A DNA stretch of 64,000 bases, taken from Linnemannia elongata. Taxonomy: Eukaryota; Mortierellomycota; Mortierellomycetes; Mortierellales; Mortierellaceae. The DNA lies in the NCBI GenBank assembly GCA_036320915.1, contig JAXBDG010000002.1:496001-560000 (forward strand). The letters run 5' to 3'. The position numbers were made by a program, and so were the translations under genes. The notes beneath the pieces are model-generated. The model worked only from the letters and a program-made list of their open reading frames with translations, searched no databases and had not been told where the DNA came from. Shown here one piece after another: positions 48,148 through 59,382 of this stretch. How positions within the stretch are numbered: the stretch's first letter is position 1; every line of letters starts with the position of its first letter.

Positions 48148-48329
48148 GGAAAAGGTCTAATACACCCTCACACACCACGCGCCATTGTACTTTTTTTTCT
48201 TCTACTCTCACAGCGAGCATTTACTTCCTTTACTCTAATAAAAACAAGAAACTTCTTTGCTACCAAATCAAGTATGCATGCTAATTGGTGGGGGGGGGGG
48301 GGAGGTTATGCAGGAAATGTATATCGTCT
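48148..48329. other. Convergent 3' ends of permease and J-domain genes
   Basis: Short spacer with an AATAAAA word at about 48237-48243, suitable as the permease polyadenylation signal, and a 13-nt G run at about 48290-48302. Confidence 0.4.
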
Positions 48330-49686
48330 TTAGTCGATGTGGTCGAGTCGTTCTTTTCGATGACATTTACTTTGACGCTCGATACGGGCCTTGATGGCGG
48401 TACGGGTGTCAAAGAAGGTATTGTCCTCGCACAGCTTCATCTCGAGCGACATGTATCCGAGCTCACGTCTCAGCTGCGTGATACACTCGTCCTGTCCCAC
48501 CAGCGTATCCATCCACGACTTGACTTGCACCGCCGTCTCCGCCGCTACTCGGATATTGCATGCAAATATAAGATAAAAAAAGTGAAGGTCAGGTTTCTGA
48601 ATGTTGGCCTCCTTTCACTCGAAACATAGAGGCAGTCATGACCCATCATTTCATCATATCCCTTTACCAGCGATCTCAGTGAGGCTTTGGAGCCTTTTGA
48701 TGAGCTCAGAAGAACTCTCCTGCTTCTCCTGCCCCTCCGGGAAAAGAACCGGCCCAACCTGCGAAACCGCCACCGACGCCGAGATATACAACTGATGCAA
48801 CACCACAATTTTCTCAAATGGCACTAGTCCCGGCATCAACCTCTCCATCCACCCTCCTCCTACACTCCCAGCACTAAATACCAACGACATCTCAATCGCG
48901 CCCATCCCCGCCAACATAATAAACCTCCAGTACCGTCCATAGTTTCCCTTTCCCACAAGGTTCATGAGGAAGAAGATGATCCCGGCGGCGGTGTAGAAGG
49001 TGTAGACGGTTTTGAGGCCCTCTCGGAGGTAGTCCTTGTTGGACTTGCAGGTTGTACAGTTCAAGACAGTGGGGCCGAAGCGGTCGTAGTTGAGACGGAG
49101 TGTTGGGTCGACGAGAACTTCGTGTGCTGCCCTTATCCCCACAAACATGTCTATTGGGCCAGGATGAGCGTGTCAAAGGGAGTGAACCATGTTGGAAAAT
49201 TTTAGTTGTAGCGAATAAGACAGTTGCAAAGATAAATCAAAGTATTCTCGGCACATATCTTGGAAGTAAAGATGCGTACAGTGTTAATCATAGACTTTCT
49301 TCGCCCGCTTAAGTTTCCTCGTCTCAACAATACATACCTGCGCCTGCTTGTCCAGCTTTATCAGGATGATACTGCAGACTCGCCTTCCTGAAATTCGTCT
49401 TAAGCTGCTTCTGTGTGAACGTCCCAAACTTGAGTCCTAGAGTATCATAATGATTCTCCTCCATCGTCCGGACACTCTCATACACCAATGACGACAGATA
49501 CAAGCCCACAATGATTGTGAGAATCCAGTTGAAATCCCGTCGGTACCGTGCAGATCCTTTGCGGGGGAGCTTGGGGGAATTGGGTCCGTACCGGCGGGAG
49601 TAGTAGACTGCTTGGAAGAGGCGGGTGGCCATGGTCGGGACGAAGGCCCATCCTATCCATGAGAAGAGTTGGGATGTTTGGCTCAT
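48330..49686 (-). CDS. Membrane-anchored J-domain (DnaJ/Hsp40) protein
   Basis: Co-chaperone predicted to recruit Hsp70 to a membrane, probably ER. Exons 49686-49338, 49150-48668 and 48544-48330 give 348 residues. An N-terminal helix pair (QLFSWIGWAFVPTMATRLFQ; NWILTIIVGLYLSSLVYESV) precedes the J domain (HYDTLGLKFG ... QYHPDKAG ... VLVDPTLRLNYDRFG), which keeps the HPD motif and is split by intron 1. Two or three further hydrophobic segments follow (TFYTAAGIIFFLMNLVG, FIMLAGMGAIEMSLVFS). The C-terminal exon is hydrophilic. The layout resembles fungal membrane-associated DnaJ proteins of unassigned function. Sec63 is less likely because no Brl domain is seen. Confidence 0.85.
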
Positions 49687-50826
49687 ATTCCTTTTTTTTT
49701 TCTTCTTTTCCTGTGGGCTGGGGTTCCCTTGTTAGTTATTCGTTGGGCGTTGTTGTTGTCTTTCAAGTTTTGATGTCCAGAGAGAGTCGAATAAAGACTT
49801 GACTCCTGTTGTTGCTGTCGAGTGCGTTGGTGGGTTGTGAATGAATGAAAAAACGGAATGATTCCTCATCCTTTTCATTCCCTTTTCTCCCTTCTCACCC
49901 TTTTGCATTCGTGTTCACTCATAACTCAAAGAGACAAAAGGGGCGGGAAAAGGAAGGAGTAGTTCAGGGGCGCGAATGTGAAAATGGTCAACACAGAAAA
50001 AAAAATGAGGGGGGTGGGAGTGTCGATTCATTCGCTATTGATCAACACGAAAAATTGGTGGCAACTTCATTACCTTGTCTGTCTCATCACTTTTACCCTC
50101 CCAATCACCACTCGACACGTCCCAGCTACGACGGAGAGAGACTATGAAAAGGGGACGCGATCTATCACCTAGAGAGCAGTAGCCTCACTTCCCATCTCTT
50201 ACTTTTCGGATCAGACCTGCATTTCTGAGAAGGAGTACTCTCCTAAAGAGATGCGAGCTGGCAATTCTTCTGGCAATGTGGGTCGTCTATCGCCATTTCC
50301 GAGAACATCATAGTATTATCCACTTCTCATTACTATCTAAGAAAAAAGGGTCATCATTACCATCCAGGAACCCTACATTTTGTCAACAGTTACATGTTTC
50401 TTCCCTTCCATTCCTCTCTCTCGATCCCAACCTTTTGCCCTCCTCTTTTTTTATGCGAGATCTCTTCTCTTTCTCACTTCTAATCTCACTCTCTTTCTCT
50501 ATCACTATCCTTCTTCGAACATCCCCCTCACTGGATATCCTCCCCGCCCCCAAAGGTGTAAACATTGGGACACCCTTTTCTCTCACTAACACAAAAGGGC
50601 ACTCACATCTTCACTACACCAGCCCCGTCTCCTGTCCCTCGTGATAACCTAGATCACCTCTTATCCCTAATGTTTCTCACGCCCTCCTCTTGTAACTACC
50701 CATTTCCTTCCTTTTTATGCACATAAATATTTTTCGCGCTAATGCTACGATTACTTGCAAGGGAGTTATGCATGTTCCTTCAAAGTGATGGGTAAAGAGA
50801 CTCTCACTTCAATTAAGGCTCCGGCT
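49687..50826. other. Upstream region of J-domain gene; no supported gene
   Basis: About 1.1 kb. CT-rich runs on plus around 50390-50510 and purine-rich sequence at 49930-50020. Open frames here are Ser/Leu/Phe-rich and unsupported. The left part presumably holds the J-domain gene promoter. Confidence 0.4.
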
Positions 50827-52408
50827 CTACAAGATCTGGTGTACAAAAAAAGTAAAAAAAAAAACATATTGTCCTCCGATGCATGCCCCGTTACTAGAAA
50901 CTAAGGAGTTGCAGGAGTTAAATTTGGAGGTGTCCTTTTTCAAAGAGACAAAGTGAATGCAGGCCAGAAATAGGGGAGCTGGATGCGGGTGTGAATAGGG
51001 AGGCGTAGGGAGAAGTAGGAAGGAATAGGGATATGATAGGGGGGTAGGAGCAAGGATAAATTGTACAGAAATAGTGGCATAGAAAAAGAGAGAGAAAAAG
51101 CCCAAAGATGGAGATCCTGAGTCAACGGACTCTTTCCTACTGGACACAAGAGGACGAACGAAGCAATCATATCAGGCGATAGACATACACTTACAAACAA
51201 TGCAAAACAAAACAGAACAAAAGGCTGTCCAGGAGATAAGCCAGTAAGGTATCGAAGGCATTGCAATCGATCGCTGAAGCAGTGGATAAAATAGGGCCAC
51301 GAGGGAAGAATGAGAAATAACAAAAAGAAACAAGGGCTTATGAACAAACCTGTTGGTGATGATTTTGTGGTCGTGGTGGTCGTAGCAAAGTAGGGTTCTG
51401 ACCAATGGCTCTTGTCGTTTGCCTGTCGTATGAGCCAAGATCGCCAGAGTAGCACGCCATGTTCTATGTGTTTGTCCTACACCTGTATGTTTTTCACCTG
51501 TTGAACCTTGAATTCATAATCGCCGAGGAAGGGGGGGACTGTCAACTCACTTGCGCTTTTTTTTTTTGCTCTGTTTGTATGAACTGCACCACACACACCA
51601 ACACACACCCCTTAGTTGTTGTCTATCCGCAATCCGGCTGTTTCTGGAGTGAGTAAATCCGATGCATCCTTCATCTCCTCTTTTTGCTTGTTTTATTTAA
51701 GCGAACTCTATGAATACGCCATCGTTTGCTTATTGGGAATAACCTTCGGTCAAAACACAACAACGCCCTAGCCGGAGAAAGAAAAAAAAAGATCCGACGA
51801 CATGGTTGGATACAGCACGTTGTCATGAATTGTCCTTTATGAGCAAACCACAACAAACACAAAGACGTAAAGCAAAGAGCTTACGGACATGATCGAAGAG
51901 GGACAAGAAGTTGGCGATCCGATTGGGGTTGGAGGATTGATTGATGCCAAAAGAATGATTTGAACAGCATCGAAGAACGTAGATAACAACGAGATAAAGC
52001 TCGGATGTGACAAAAAGTCGAGGACGCAAGTAAGGAGTAACAAGGAGAGATCTGTGCCCTGAGGTGGTTCTTCAAGTTCAATTGCTTAGAGTACGCGCGG
52101 ATCTAACAGAGAAATGTGATAAAGGCATCGTTTGCTTGCTCATTCTTAGAGGCAGGAGTAACAAAAATGGGGTAGTAAAAAGGTGGATCATTGAGACCAC
52201 CCAAGGGTATACACACGAGCAAAACATAAACAAAAGACGATGATGATGACTGGGATGACTCTTCTGTTGCTGCTGAGAGAAGGAAGAGAGCTGTGGAAAG
52301 ACCGATGCACAAGAAAGGTAGGCACCAGGTACAGTATGCAGGCACCAAGGCTATCATCCATGCCTTCTTGTTGAAATTCCTATTGCTCCTTGGTTCCTTG
52401 CCACCCAT
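50827..52408 (-). CDS. Unrecognised multi-exon, multi-pass membrane protein
   Basis: No long frame exists, but splice-bounded exons line up on the minus strand. First segment from 52408 (MGGKEPRSNRNFNKKAW then a hydrophobic helix). Then 52058-51885 (helix LYLVVIYVLRC, donor GTAAGC), a short exon ending 'VPPFLGDYEFKVQQ' from 51539, 51463-51350 (MACYSGDLGSYDRQTTRAIG), 51273-51195 (helix SIPYWLISWTAFCSVLFCIV, donor GTAAGT), 51139-50950 (helix LWAFSLSFSMPLFLYNLSLLL) and 50902-50827 to a TAG stop. The last four junctions are phase-consistent. Exons between 52103 and 51539 are unresolved, and a 5' exon may precede the CAG acceptor just upstream of 52408. At least five hydrophobic segments suggest a receptor- or transporter-like protein. 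Function unknown. Confidence 0.5.
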
Positions 52409-53118
52409 TCTCGCCGCTACTGAAAAGTATGAATGAGGATGTTGATTTCTTCGACTCGTAAGTACACAGATGGTACTCGTAGAGTCCAATTGACGCATTG
52501 ACGCATTGATAACCCTTGAACTGACGCCCTTTCGCTGTCATCATCATCCTCCGTCAATTCCCTTGCGTTGACTGTGCAGTAGCCTGTTACCCCTTTTTAC
52601 CCTGGGGTAGAGGACATCGGATGAGCAGAGGGGAGCTTGACATTAATGCTGACCCGATATGGCAATGGCCACTTGTGCCAGAGGACCTTGTTCACCCGTT
52701 CGACCGGACCTCTGTTATGTATTCCGCCCACCCACCTTTCTTCTCGTACCCGCTGCTAATCAAACTTGACGAAACCTAACCTGCTCGTCCTCCCCTTCTC
52801 TCTCTCTTTTTCTAACTCAGTTCCTTCCTTCTTCTTGTCTTTGACTCTTTTTTATTCATCCTCACTTATTTTTTTAGTTGTCCATTCCACCTTTTCTCAT
52901 TCCCTTTTCTCTTTTCTTTCTCATTCTCATTCTTTCTTCCTTACCTCCTCTCCTCCTCTCCCTCCCTTCGTTCCTGTCCCTGTCCGTAGTCCTTCTCCTC
53001 CCGATCCCCCTCCCTCCCTTCCTTCCTTTTCTACTTTTCCTCCTTTCTTTTTTCCCTCTTTTCCTTCCTCCTCCCTCCTTGCAACCCCTGTGCACAGTCA
53101 AATTAACACGCATAACTC
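52409..53118. promoter_or_regulatory. Divergent region; pyrimidine-rich leader of the SLC10A7-like gene
   Basis: The right half (about 52785-53095) is one of the longest pyrimidine-rich tracts in the window, directly upstream of the carrier start. Frames through it are low-complexity. The left part may contain the promoter or first exon of the minus-strand membrane protein. Confidence 0.5.
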
Positions 53119-54933
53119 ATGGCTGCTGCACATAACCCCAACGTCTCCGTTGTCTCAACAACAACACAACAGGATGACAGCAACAGTAACCCACAGACCA
53201 TTATTACTCACCCGTCCGAATCTGAACATCATTTCTCCCACTCGCCCTCCGACTCTGTCTCTACAACAACCATCGGCTCTCCTTCTCCTCTGCATCAACA
53301 ACAACATACCTTCAGTTCTGTCACTGCTGTCACTACTTCGTCTGAGAAGGAGGAGTCATACCCCCAGGAGAAGGTAACAGGCAACAACAGCAAGCTGCAG
53401 TCTAATGTAGCTGCAACAACAACCACCTCATTAGCCCCCTCCTCCAAATCCAACTCCGAATCAGTCTCCGTCCCAATAAACCAGCAGGATGCAGTACCAT
53501 CGCCATCTTCTACTCCTACACCAACAACGCCAGCGAAACCCTCGTGGAAGGCCAAGGCATGGGACATCTGGATGAAGAACTGGTTCCTCCTCGGACTGAT
53601 CGTCGTCATCATCCTCGCCCGCTATTTCCCAGGCTGGGGTCGCACCGGGGGTCCGATCCGGCCCGAATACTCGGTCAAGTACGGCATCACCTCCTGTATC
53701 TTCTTGCTCTCGGGTTTGTCCCTCAAAACCCGCGACCTGTTGGTCTCGGCCATGAACTACCGTGCCCATCTTATGGTCCAGATTACGTCCTTTGTCATCA
53801 TCCCGCTCTTTGTCAAGGCTATCACATCGCTCTTGGGACTTACGTCCTTGAATGCGAAGCTTCTGGCTGGTATGGCTGTCACCTCTGCGACGCCCACAAC
53901 CATCTCGTCAAACGTTGTCATGACCGCCAACTCGAACGGAAACGAATCCTTAGCCTTGTTCAATGCGGCGTTCGGTAATCTTCTCGGAGTCTTTATCTCG
54001 CCTCTAATTGTCTTGATCCTCCTCCACTCCACCCCGGAGACCCCCTCAGGCCAACACGGATTGGATTACGCAACTATCCTTCGGGATCTGGGCACCACTA
54101 TCCTGGTTCCAATTGTCGTTGGTCAGATCTATCTCTACTATTTCCCCAAATCGATTGCCTGGGCCAAATCCAAGGTGCACTTCCCGACTCTCAACAGCTC
54201 CTGTCTTTTGATCCTTGTCTGGACCGTCTTCTGTGATGCCTTCCACAACAACACCTTCTCGTCGGTCTCTGCGGGCGAGATTATTGCGATCGGTGCGTTG
54301 CAGGGAGTCATCTTTTGGATCATGACCTTCTTCCTTGGATTCTTGGCACGCTCACGTCCCGCCAAACTCAGGATTCTCAAGATCATGGATCAACAGCATC
54401 AGGAGTCTCTCCGTCAGGAAGCCCACCTTGAGGACCAGACTGTCTCCAACCTCCAGACCTCTGCATCCTCCGCCGATAACGACCACCCCAACGTCACCAG
54501 AGGCTTCTCCCTCCCCAGAAACAAGGTCCAGACGTTCTTTGAACCAATGTCAAAGGAAGACACGGTCGCAATCTTGTTCTGTGGAGGCACAAAATCGGTT
54601 GCCATGGGAATCCCCATGATCAAGATCTTGTACTCTTCCAGCGCCGGATCGCAATTGGCCGGCCTTTTGGCTACTCCATTGTTGATCTACCACGTCGAGC
54701 AATTGTTTTCGGGTGCGTTTATGGTTGGTTGGTTGAAGAAGTGGGTTGGTCGTGGTGAGGAGACACTTCAGTCGTTCGAGAAGAAGCCAAAGGCCTCCAA
54801 GAAGCAGCATCAGGATGATGATGCGGTTGTTGGTGCTGGAGAAGGTGTTATTGAGGAGAAGAGTGAGGGCGAGGGTGTCAACATCAACAAAACTTCGACC
54901 TCCTTGTCGTCCAACTCTACTGCCCGCCCATAG
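53119..54933 (+). CDS. RCH1: SLC10A7/RCH1-like bile-acid:sodium symporter family protein
   Basis: Single-exon membrane protein of 604 residues. The SLC10A7/Rch1 branch regulates cytosolic calcium influx in yeasts and animals. The core starts near residue 140 (WFLLGLIVVIILARYFPGWG) and includes GGPIRPEYSVKYGITSCIF, FLLSGLSLKTRDL, MAVTSATPTTISSNVVMT, NESLALFNAAFGNLLGVFISP, VWTVFCDAFHNNTF, FCGGTKSVAMGIPMI and LLATPLLIYHVEQLFSG. About ten helices fit the family. Two features exceed the usual length: a disordered Ser/Thr/Gln N-terminus of about 135 residues and a hydrophilic insert near residues 420-475 before the last helices. The acidic tail is possibly regulatory. Convergent with the proton pump gene. 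Confidence 0.9.
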   Translation: MAAAHNPNVSVVSTTTQQDDSNSNPQTIITHPSESEHHFSHSPSDSVSTTTIGSPSPLHQQQHTFSSVTAVTTSSEKEESYPQEKVTGNNSKLQSNVAATTTTSLAPSSKSNSESVSVPINQQDAVPSPSSTPTPTTPAKPSWKAKAWDIWMKNWFLLGLIVVIILARYFPGWGRTGGPIRPEYSVKYGITSCIFLLSGLSLKTRDLLVSAMNYRAHLMVQITSFVIIPLFVKAITSLLGLTSLNAKLLAGMAVTSATPTTISSNVVMTANSNGNESLALFNAAFGNLLGVFISPLIVLILLHSTPETPSGQHGLDYATILRDLGTTILVPIVVGQIYLYYFPKSIAWAKSKVHFPTLNSSCLLILVWTVFCDAFHNNTFSSVSAGEIIAIGALQGVIFWIMTFFLGFLARSRPAKLRILKIMDQQHQESLRQEAHLEDQTVSNLQTSASSADNDHPNVTRGFSLPRNKVQTFFEPMSKEDTVAILFCGGTKSVAMGIPMIKILYSSSAGSQLAGLLATPLLIYHVEQLFSGAFMVGWLKKWVGRGEETLQSFEKKPKASKKQHQDDDAVVGAGEGVIEEKSEGEGVNINKTSTSLSSNSTARP

Positions 54934-55363
54934 AATATCGAAACAGCATTTTCACGTTAGACTTTGGGAGAGGGGGAGGGAAGGTCCACTCCTCTCCCCG
55001 TATTTTATCATTTTCGCATTTATTTTTTTTTAGATTCCCCACTTCTTATGATATCCACTTCTCCTCTTCTCTCCTATCTTACCCCTTTATCTACCTTTTC
55101 CTTACAACAATAATAATCGTGCACTTTTTTTCAGTTTTTGTCAAATTGTTCAGTTGCCTGTCACTTGGTCAATGGTATGAAAGTAACGATAGATACAATT
55201 TATGTATTGTAGAATGTGGGGGTTGTAGTGAATGGGTAAAGGTGTGTATGTGTGTGTATATAACAAAAAATATAAAAAAAAAGTGCGAATATGTACGACT
55301 ATGTAACAACTTTCATCCTCCTAGCTCTTTTCTCTTCCTTCAGTTTGCACTCTTCTTATGCTC
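54934..55363. other. Convergent 3' region of carrier and proton pump genes
   Basis: About 430 bp, AT-rich in its middle, with a TGTGTATA repeat patch near 55242-55262. No coding signal. Confidence 0.4.
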
Positions 55364-57817
55364 TTAGTGCCTCTGGTCCATGACCTTCCGTCTCCGGCTT
55401 GAAGGCACACAAAGCGTCCAATACTTGAACACCAAGACCTTAATCACATCCAACACGACGCACGACACAAACGAGATCCCAAACACCGCCAACGCCTCGC
55501 CCACTGGCACCTTGGGCGTCAACCATCCAAAAAGAACCATCAACAGAGCAACAACCTGGGTCCCAACAATAACGGCCGTAAACATGAGCGACGGCATCGA
55601 CTGCCAAAAGAATCCCTTCAACCGCGTCGAGAAGATGAGGAAGTGGGGTGCGGACGAAATGTGGAGGTACATGATCGAGTCAAGTCTACGGTCGACGACC
55701 GTCATGTCGCCGTCGACTTCTGGGTGGGGGATATATCCATGGACTTTCCAGAAGTAGAAGAAGTGACCGAAGGAGAGGCCTGTCAGGAGGAGGCCCAACA
55801 GGCAGGAGAGGAAGATCAATTGGCCTACTCTCCACTTGTCTGGCTTCGACGAGATCTAATATCAGTCAATGAAAATAACACAAGGGTTAGATCTGTGCAT
55901 ACACAAACACGAATATTTCGTCCGAAGTGTAGATTATAACAAGGAAAAAAAGTACCTGGGCGTTGTCGACGGCGATGACGAGGGAAGCAAGATCGTTGAG
56001 GATACAGATGAGAACCAGCAGCTTGGCAGGGAGGGTCCAGTCGTAGGCAAGGATGACCACGAAAAAGAAGATCAAGAAATGCACCGTCGACGTGATTCTG
56101 TACAGCGCATAAGACCGCATCCTTTGGAAGATAGCCCTCGAAGTCAAGAGTCCATCGACAATCGTCGATAGCCCAGGCGCCAACAACACAATATCGGCTG
56201 CAGACCGAGCCGCATCTGTGCATCCATGGACCGCAATTCCGACATTGGCCTTCTTGAGTGCAGGGGCATCGTTGACTCCATCGCCCGTCATACCGACCAA
56301 CTGTCCCTGGCGTTGAAGAGCCTCCACGATCCTGAACTTGTGTTCGGGTGTGACCTCTGCAAAACCGTCGGCGTTGTTGAGCTTTTCAGATCCAATTTCA
56401 TCCCGCATCGAAGCCTCCGAGACATGCGAGGCGTCCAAAATGACATCACCTAGTCCAAGCCGACGCGACACCTCCTTGGCAATAATCTGCTGGTCTCCCG
56501 TCACCATCTTGATCGACAATCCCATATGCTGGCAACGCTTGATCGTCTCTGCAGAGTCCGGGCGAGGGGGATCCAACATGGCGGCCAATCCGACCAGAGT
56601 CCACTTGTCCGTTCCTGCAAGCGTCCTAGCAACACCCAACGACCGCAGACCACGCTGAGCCATGACAACCGAAGCCCTGAGTGCCATCTCGTCTCCGCCG
56701 ACTAACTGCAGAATCACCTGAGGAGCACCCTTGGCGACCTTGAAAGTGACGTCGTTCTCCAAATCCCGAACCGTCGCCTGAGTATACTTGTCGGAAGGGT
56801 TGAAGGGCATAAAGTTACTGATCTCATATCCGGGCACGGTGGTGTTTGACAACCGATTCCTCAACAATGGAACCTGACGCTCTGCTGCTTGACGAATCGC
56901 AAGCTCAATCGGGTCATTGGCTCCATACTCTGAGGCCAAGTAAGAGTACAACATCAAGTCCTGGGGCGCGAATTCTTCAGAAAGGTAAGGCTCATCAAAG
57001 GTCAACTCGTTCAGCGTCAGAGTTCCAGTCTTGTCCGAGCAGAGCACATTGAGCGAGGCCATCTCCTCCACCGCAGCGAGTCGCTTCACAATCACCTGCT
57101 TGGCCGCCAGACTCCTAGCACCGACCGCCATCGTGACCGCCATGACCGAAGGAAGACCGACTGGGATAGAGGCCACCGAGAGAATCAGGACTGGGTTCAA
57201 GATCTTGAGGACTTGACCACGGACGGGGTCGTCCTTGAACATGATAAACTGGGCAATGATGATAATACCCACCAGGACCAGCGTGAACAGGATCAAAAAG
57301 TTGCCAATCTTGCCAATGACCTTCTGGAAATGCCCCTCGTCCTGAGTTGTCGCTATGAGATGAGCCGCCTGGCCGATATAGGTGTTCTTGCCAGTCTTGG
57401 TAACAATAGCACGCTGTTGGCCCTGCTTGACGACCGTGGAAGAATAGACCTGGTCGCCCTTGGACTTGCTCACCGCAAAAGACTCGCCCGTCAACGACGA
57501 TTGGTCGACCAACAGATCGCCCTGTGCAGAAGCTCCCGAAGCATCAATCCCCAAAAGCTTGGCGTCTGCTGGAATAATATCGCCCAACCGAAGAATCACA
57601 ATATCGCCGGGTACCAATTGAGTCGTGTCGAGTTCCTGAAGGCGACCGTCTCTCCAGCATCGGGTCTTGAGGGCCAAGGTCTGTCGCAAAGCGTCAACTG
57701 CCGAATCTGCGCGCGCCTCTTCAACATATCCAATGATCGCGTTCAGGAAGAGTAGGCCAAGAATTGTCGCAAAGTTGAACCAATCCTATTTACAGCGTGT
57801 TCATCGTGTTAGTTAGG

Positions 57818-57854
<37 letters not shown>

Positions 57855-58601
57855 TTTGGCTGTATTTCTTGCGCCGCATCGTCCCATCTCATCAAGCAAG
57901 CACTGCCTCCCCTATTCCTCTTCAGCCCCTCCCACCACCTCCTCCCTCTTGCTCTTTGTTTTTTTCTCCCGCCGGATCGATGTCTGTGTATGCACAACAC
58001 AACAAAGAGCCACAAAACCCTGAGCAAGAAAAAAACAAGCGCCGAAAACGAAAAGGCTGCTCAATTACAATCCCCCAGACCCCGCCCTTGCCACCACCAC
58101 CACCACCACCGCCTCATCCTCCTACTCCCTTCGTCTTCAACTACCACTCTCCTTCCCCACTTTAAGTACAACAGCAATGACAAGAAGAAGAAAAAAAAAA
58201 GGGCTTACCTTGACAATAGCAGAGATGATACAAGAAAGCTCAATCAAGAACGCAATCGGTCCCACAAAATACCCCAAAAACTTCAACACCGGATTCTGCT
58301 TCACCTCTGTCAACTCGTTCGGTCCAAACGTATTCATCCTCTGTGCCGCCTGTTGACTTGTCAACCCCGTCTGTGGGTTCGTCAGCAACAGTTCCTCCAA
58401 CTCGACATCGTTTTTGAGATCATGTTGAGAAGTGGAGTGTTGGTGTTGGTCGGATTGGGGGAGGAGGGTGTGAGTGTGAGGTTTGATGGCAGCGGGGAGG
58501 GGGATTCCGCGGGATTGGGTGAATGACTGATGGACGGCGTCGTCTTGGCGGAGAGGGGAAGCCTCGGAGTCGTCGGTGAGTTCTTTGTACCCCTTGAACA
58601 T
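55364..58601 (-). CDS. PMA1: Plasma-membrane H+-transporting P-type ATPase
   Basis: P3A proton pump that builds the plasma-membrane gradient used by nutrient carriers. Exons 58601-58209, 57785-55956 and 55855-55364, all phase 0, give 904 residues (yeast Pma1 has 918). Motifs in order: SLTGES actuator loop, PVGLPSVMAVTMAVGA, phosphorylation motif CSDKTGTLTLNEL (Asp about 382), KGAPQVIL nucleotide-binding segment, DPPRPDSAETIKRC, KMVTGDQQIIAKE, and TGDGVNDAPALKKANVGIAV. The C-terminal helices follow. The N-terminus carries a His/Gln-rich segment before the first conserved region. The last exon codes for the final helices and a short basic tail, whose autoinhibitory threonine pattern I could not identify. 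Intron 1 holds a 35-nt T tract. Confidence 0.95.
57819..57853 (+). repeat. 35-nt T homopolymer in a PMA1 intron
   Basis: Longest homopolymer in the window. It lies near the acceptor end of the 423 bp intron on the opposite strand (A tract in the transcript). Its length is likely to vary or be misread in sequencing. Confidence 0.9.
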
Positions 58602-59382
58602 CGTGCCTTCACTTGTTCAAGTCGAGGTAAGTAGAAGGGTATAAGATAAGTGAATGCAGAATGATTTTGCTTATGTACAAAGATAAAGAAAAAAGCGAAG
58701 AGGCGTGGATGTGTGGATGTGTTCTGTGATTCCCCCTGGTGAAGAAAAAAAAGGGTAAGAAAATGAAAAGAGTAAAGGAGTAGAAGAGGAAAAGAGTAGA
58801 CGAGAATAAGAGTGGCGGAGAGGGGAGAGAATGGTATGTTAGAAGTAAGAAGGAAGAAAGAGAAGAGAAAAAAAAAAGAGAAGAGGCAAAAGTCCAAAGC
58901 AGAGAGCATAAAAGAGCGCAAAAAAAAAAAAGGAAGGGAAGAGTGGGACAGGGGTGGGCTGTGTGCGCAGGGTGACCCAAGCAAGCATACAGCAGAAGGC
59001 TATGTTTATTTCTGGCAGCAAGGGTAAGGATAGAAGTAGGAATGACGAACTCAGGTTCTGACACACTCAGCACACACATCAAAAAAAAAAAAAAAAAAAA
59101 AATGCAATTGGAGGAAGTGTAAAAAAAAGGGGACATCGCCACAAACAGCCTCGACACTCCCTCCCTCCCTTCTCGCTGTTATTATTGGTGCCTTCAAATG
59201 CACACACACAGAGATCACATCACAGATAGACTCAAGACGCCGTTGTGCGCGTTGGTAAAGCTGTTCTGCCCGAAGGGAATACGTGCTTCTCTACAAGTAA
59301 AAATGTGTAATGAGTTGTATTTCTACAGATATCCAATGGTAATAATAAAAAACATATAAAAAACTTGTATGACTCTCTGCTT
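58602..59382. promoter_or_regulatory. Proton-pump upstream region
   Basis: Purine-rich on plus (58730-58960), thus pyrimidine-rich upstream of the minus-strand pump start, with A tracts at 58921-58931 and 59080-59101. Frames through it are Phe/Leu/Ser-rich and spurious. The right end holds the HEM12 3' region. Confidence 0.5.
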
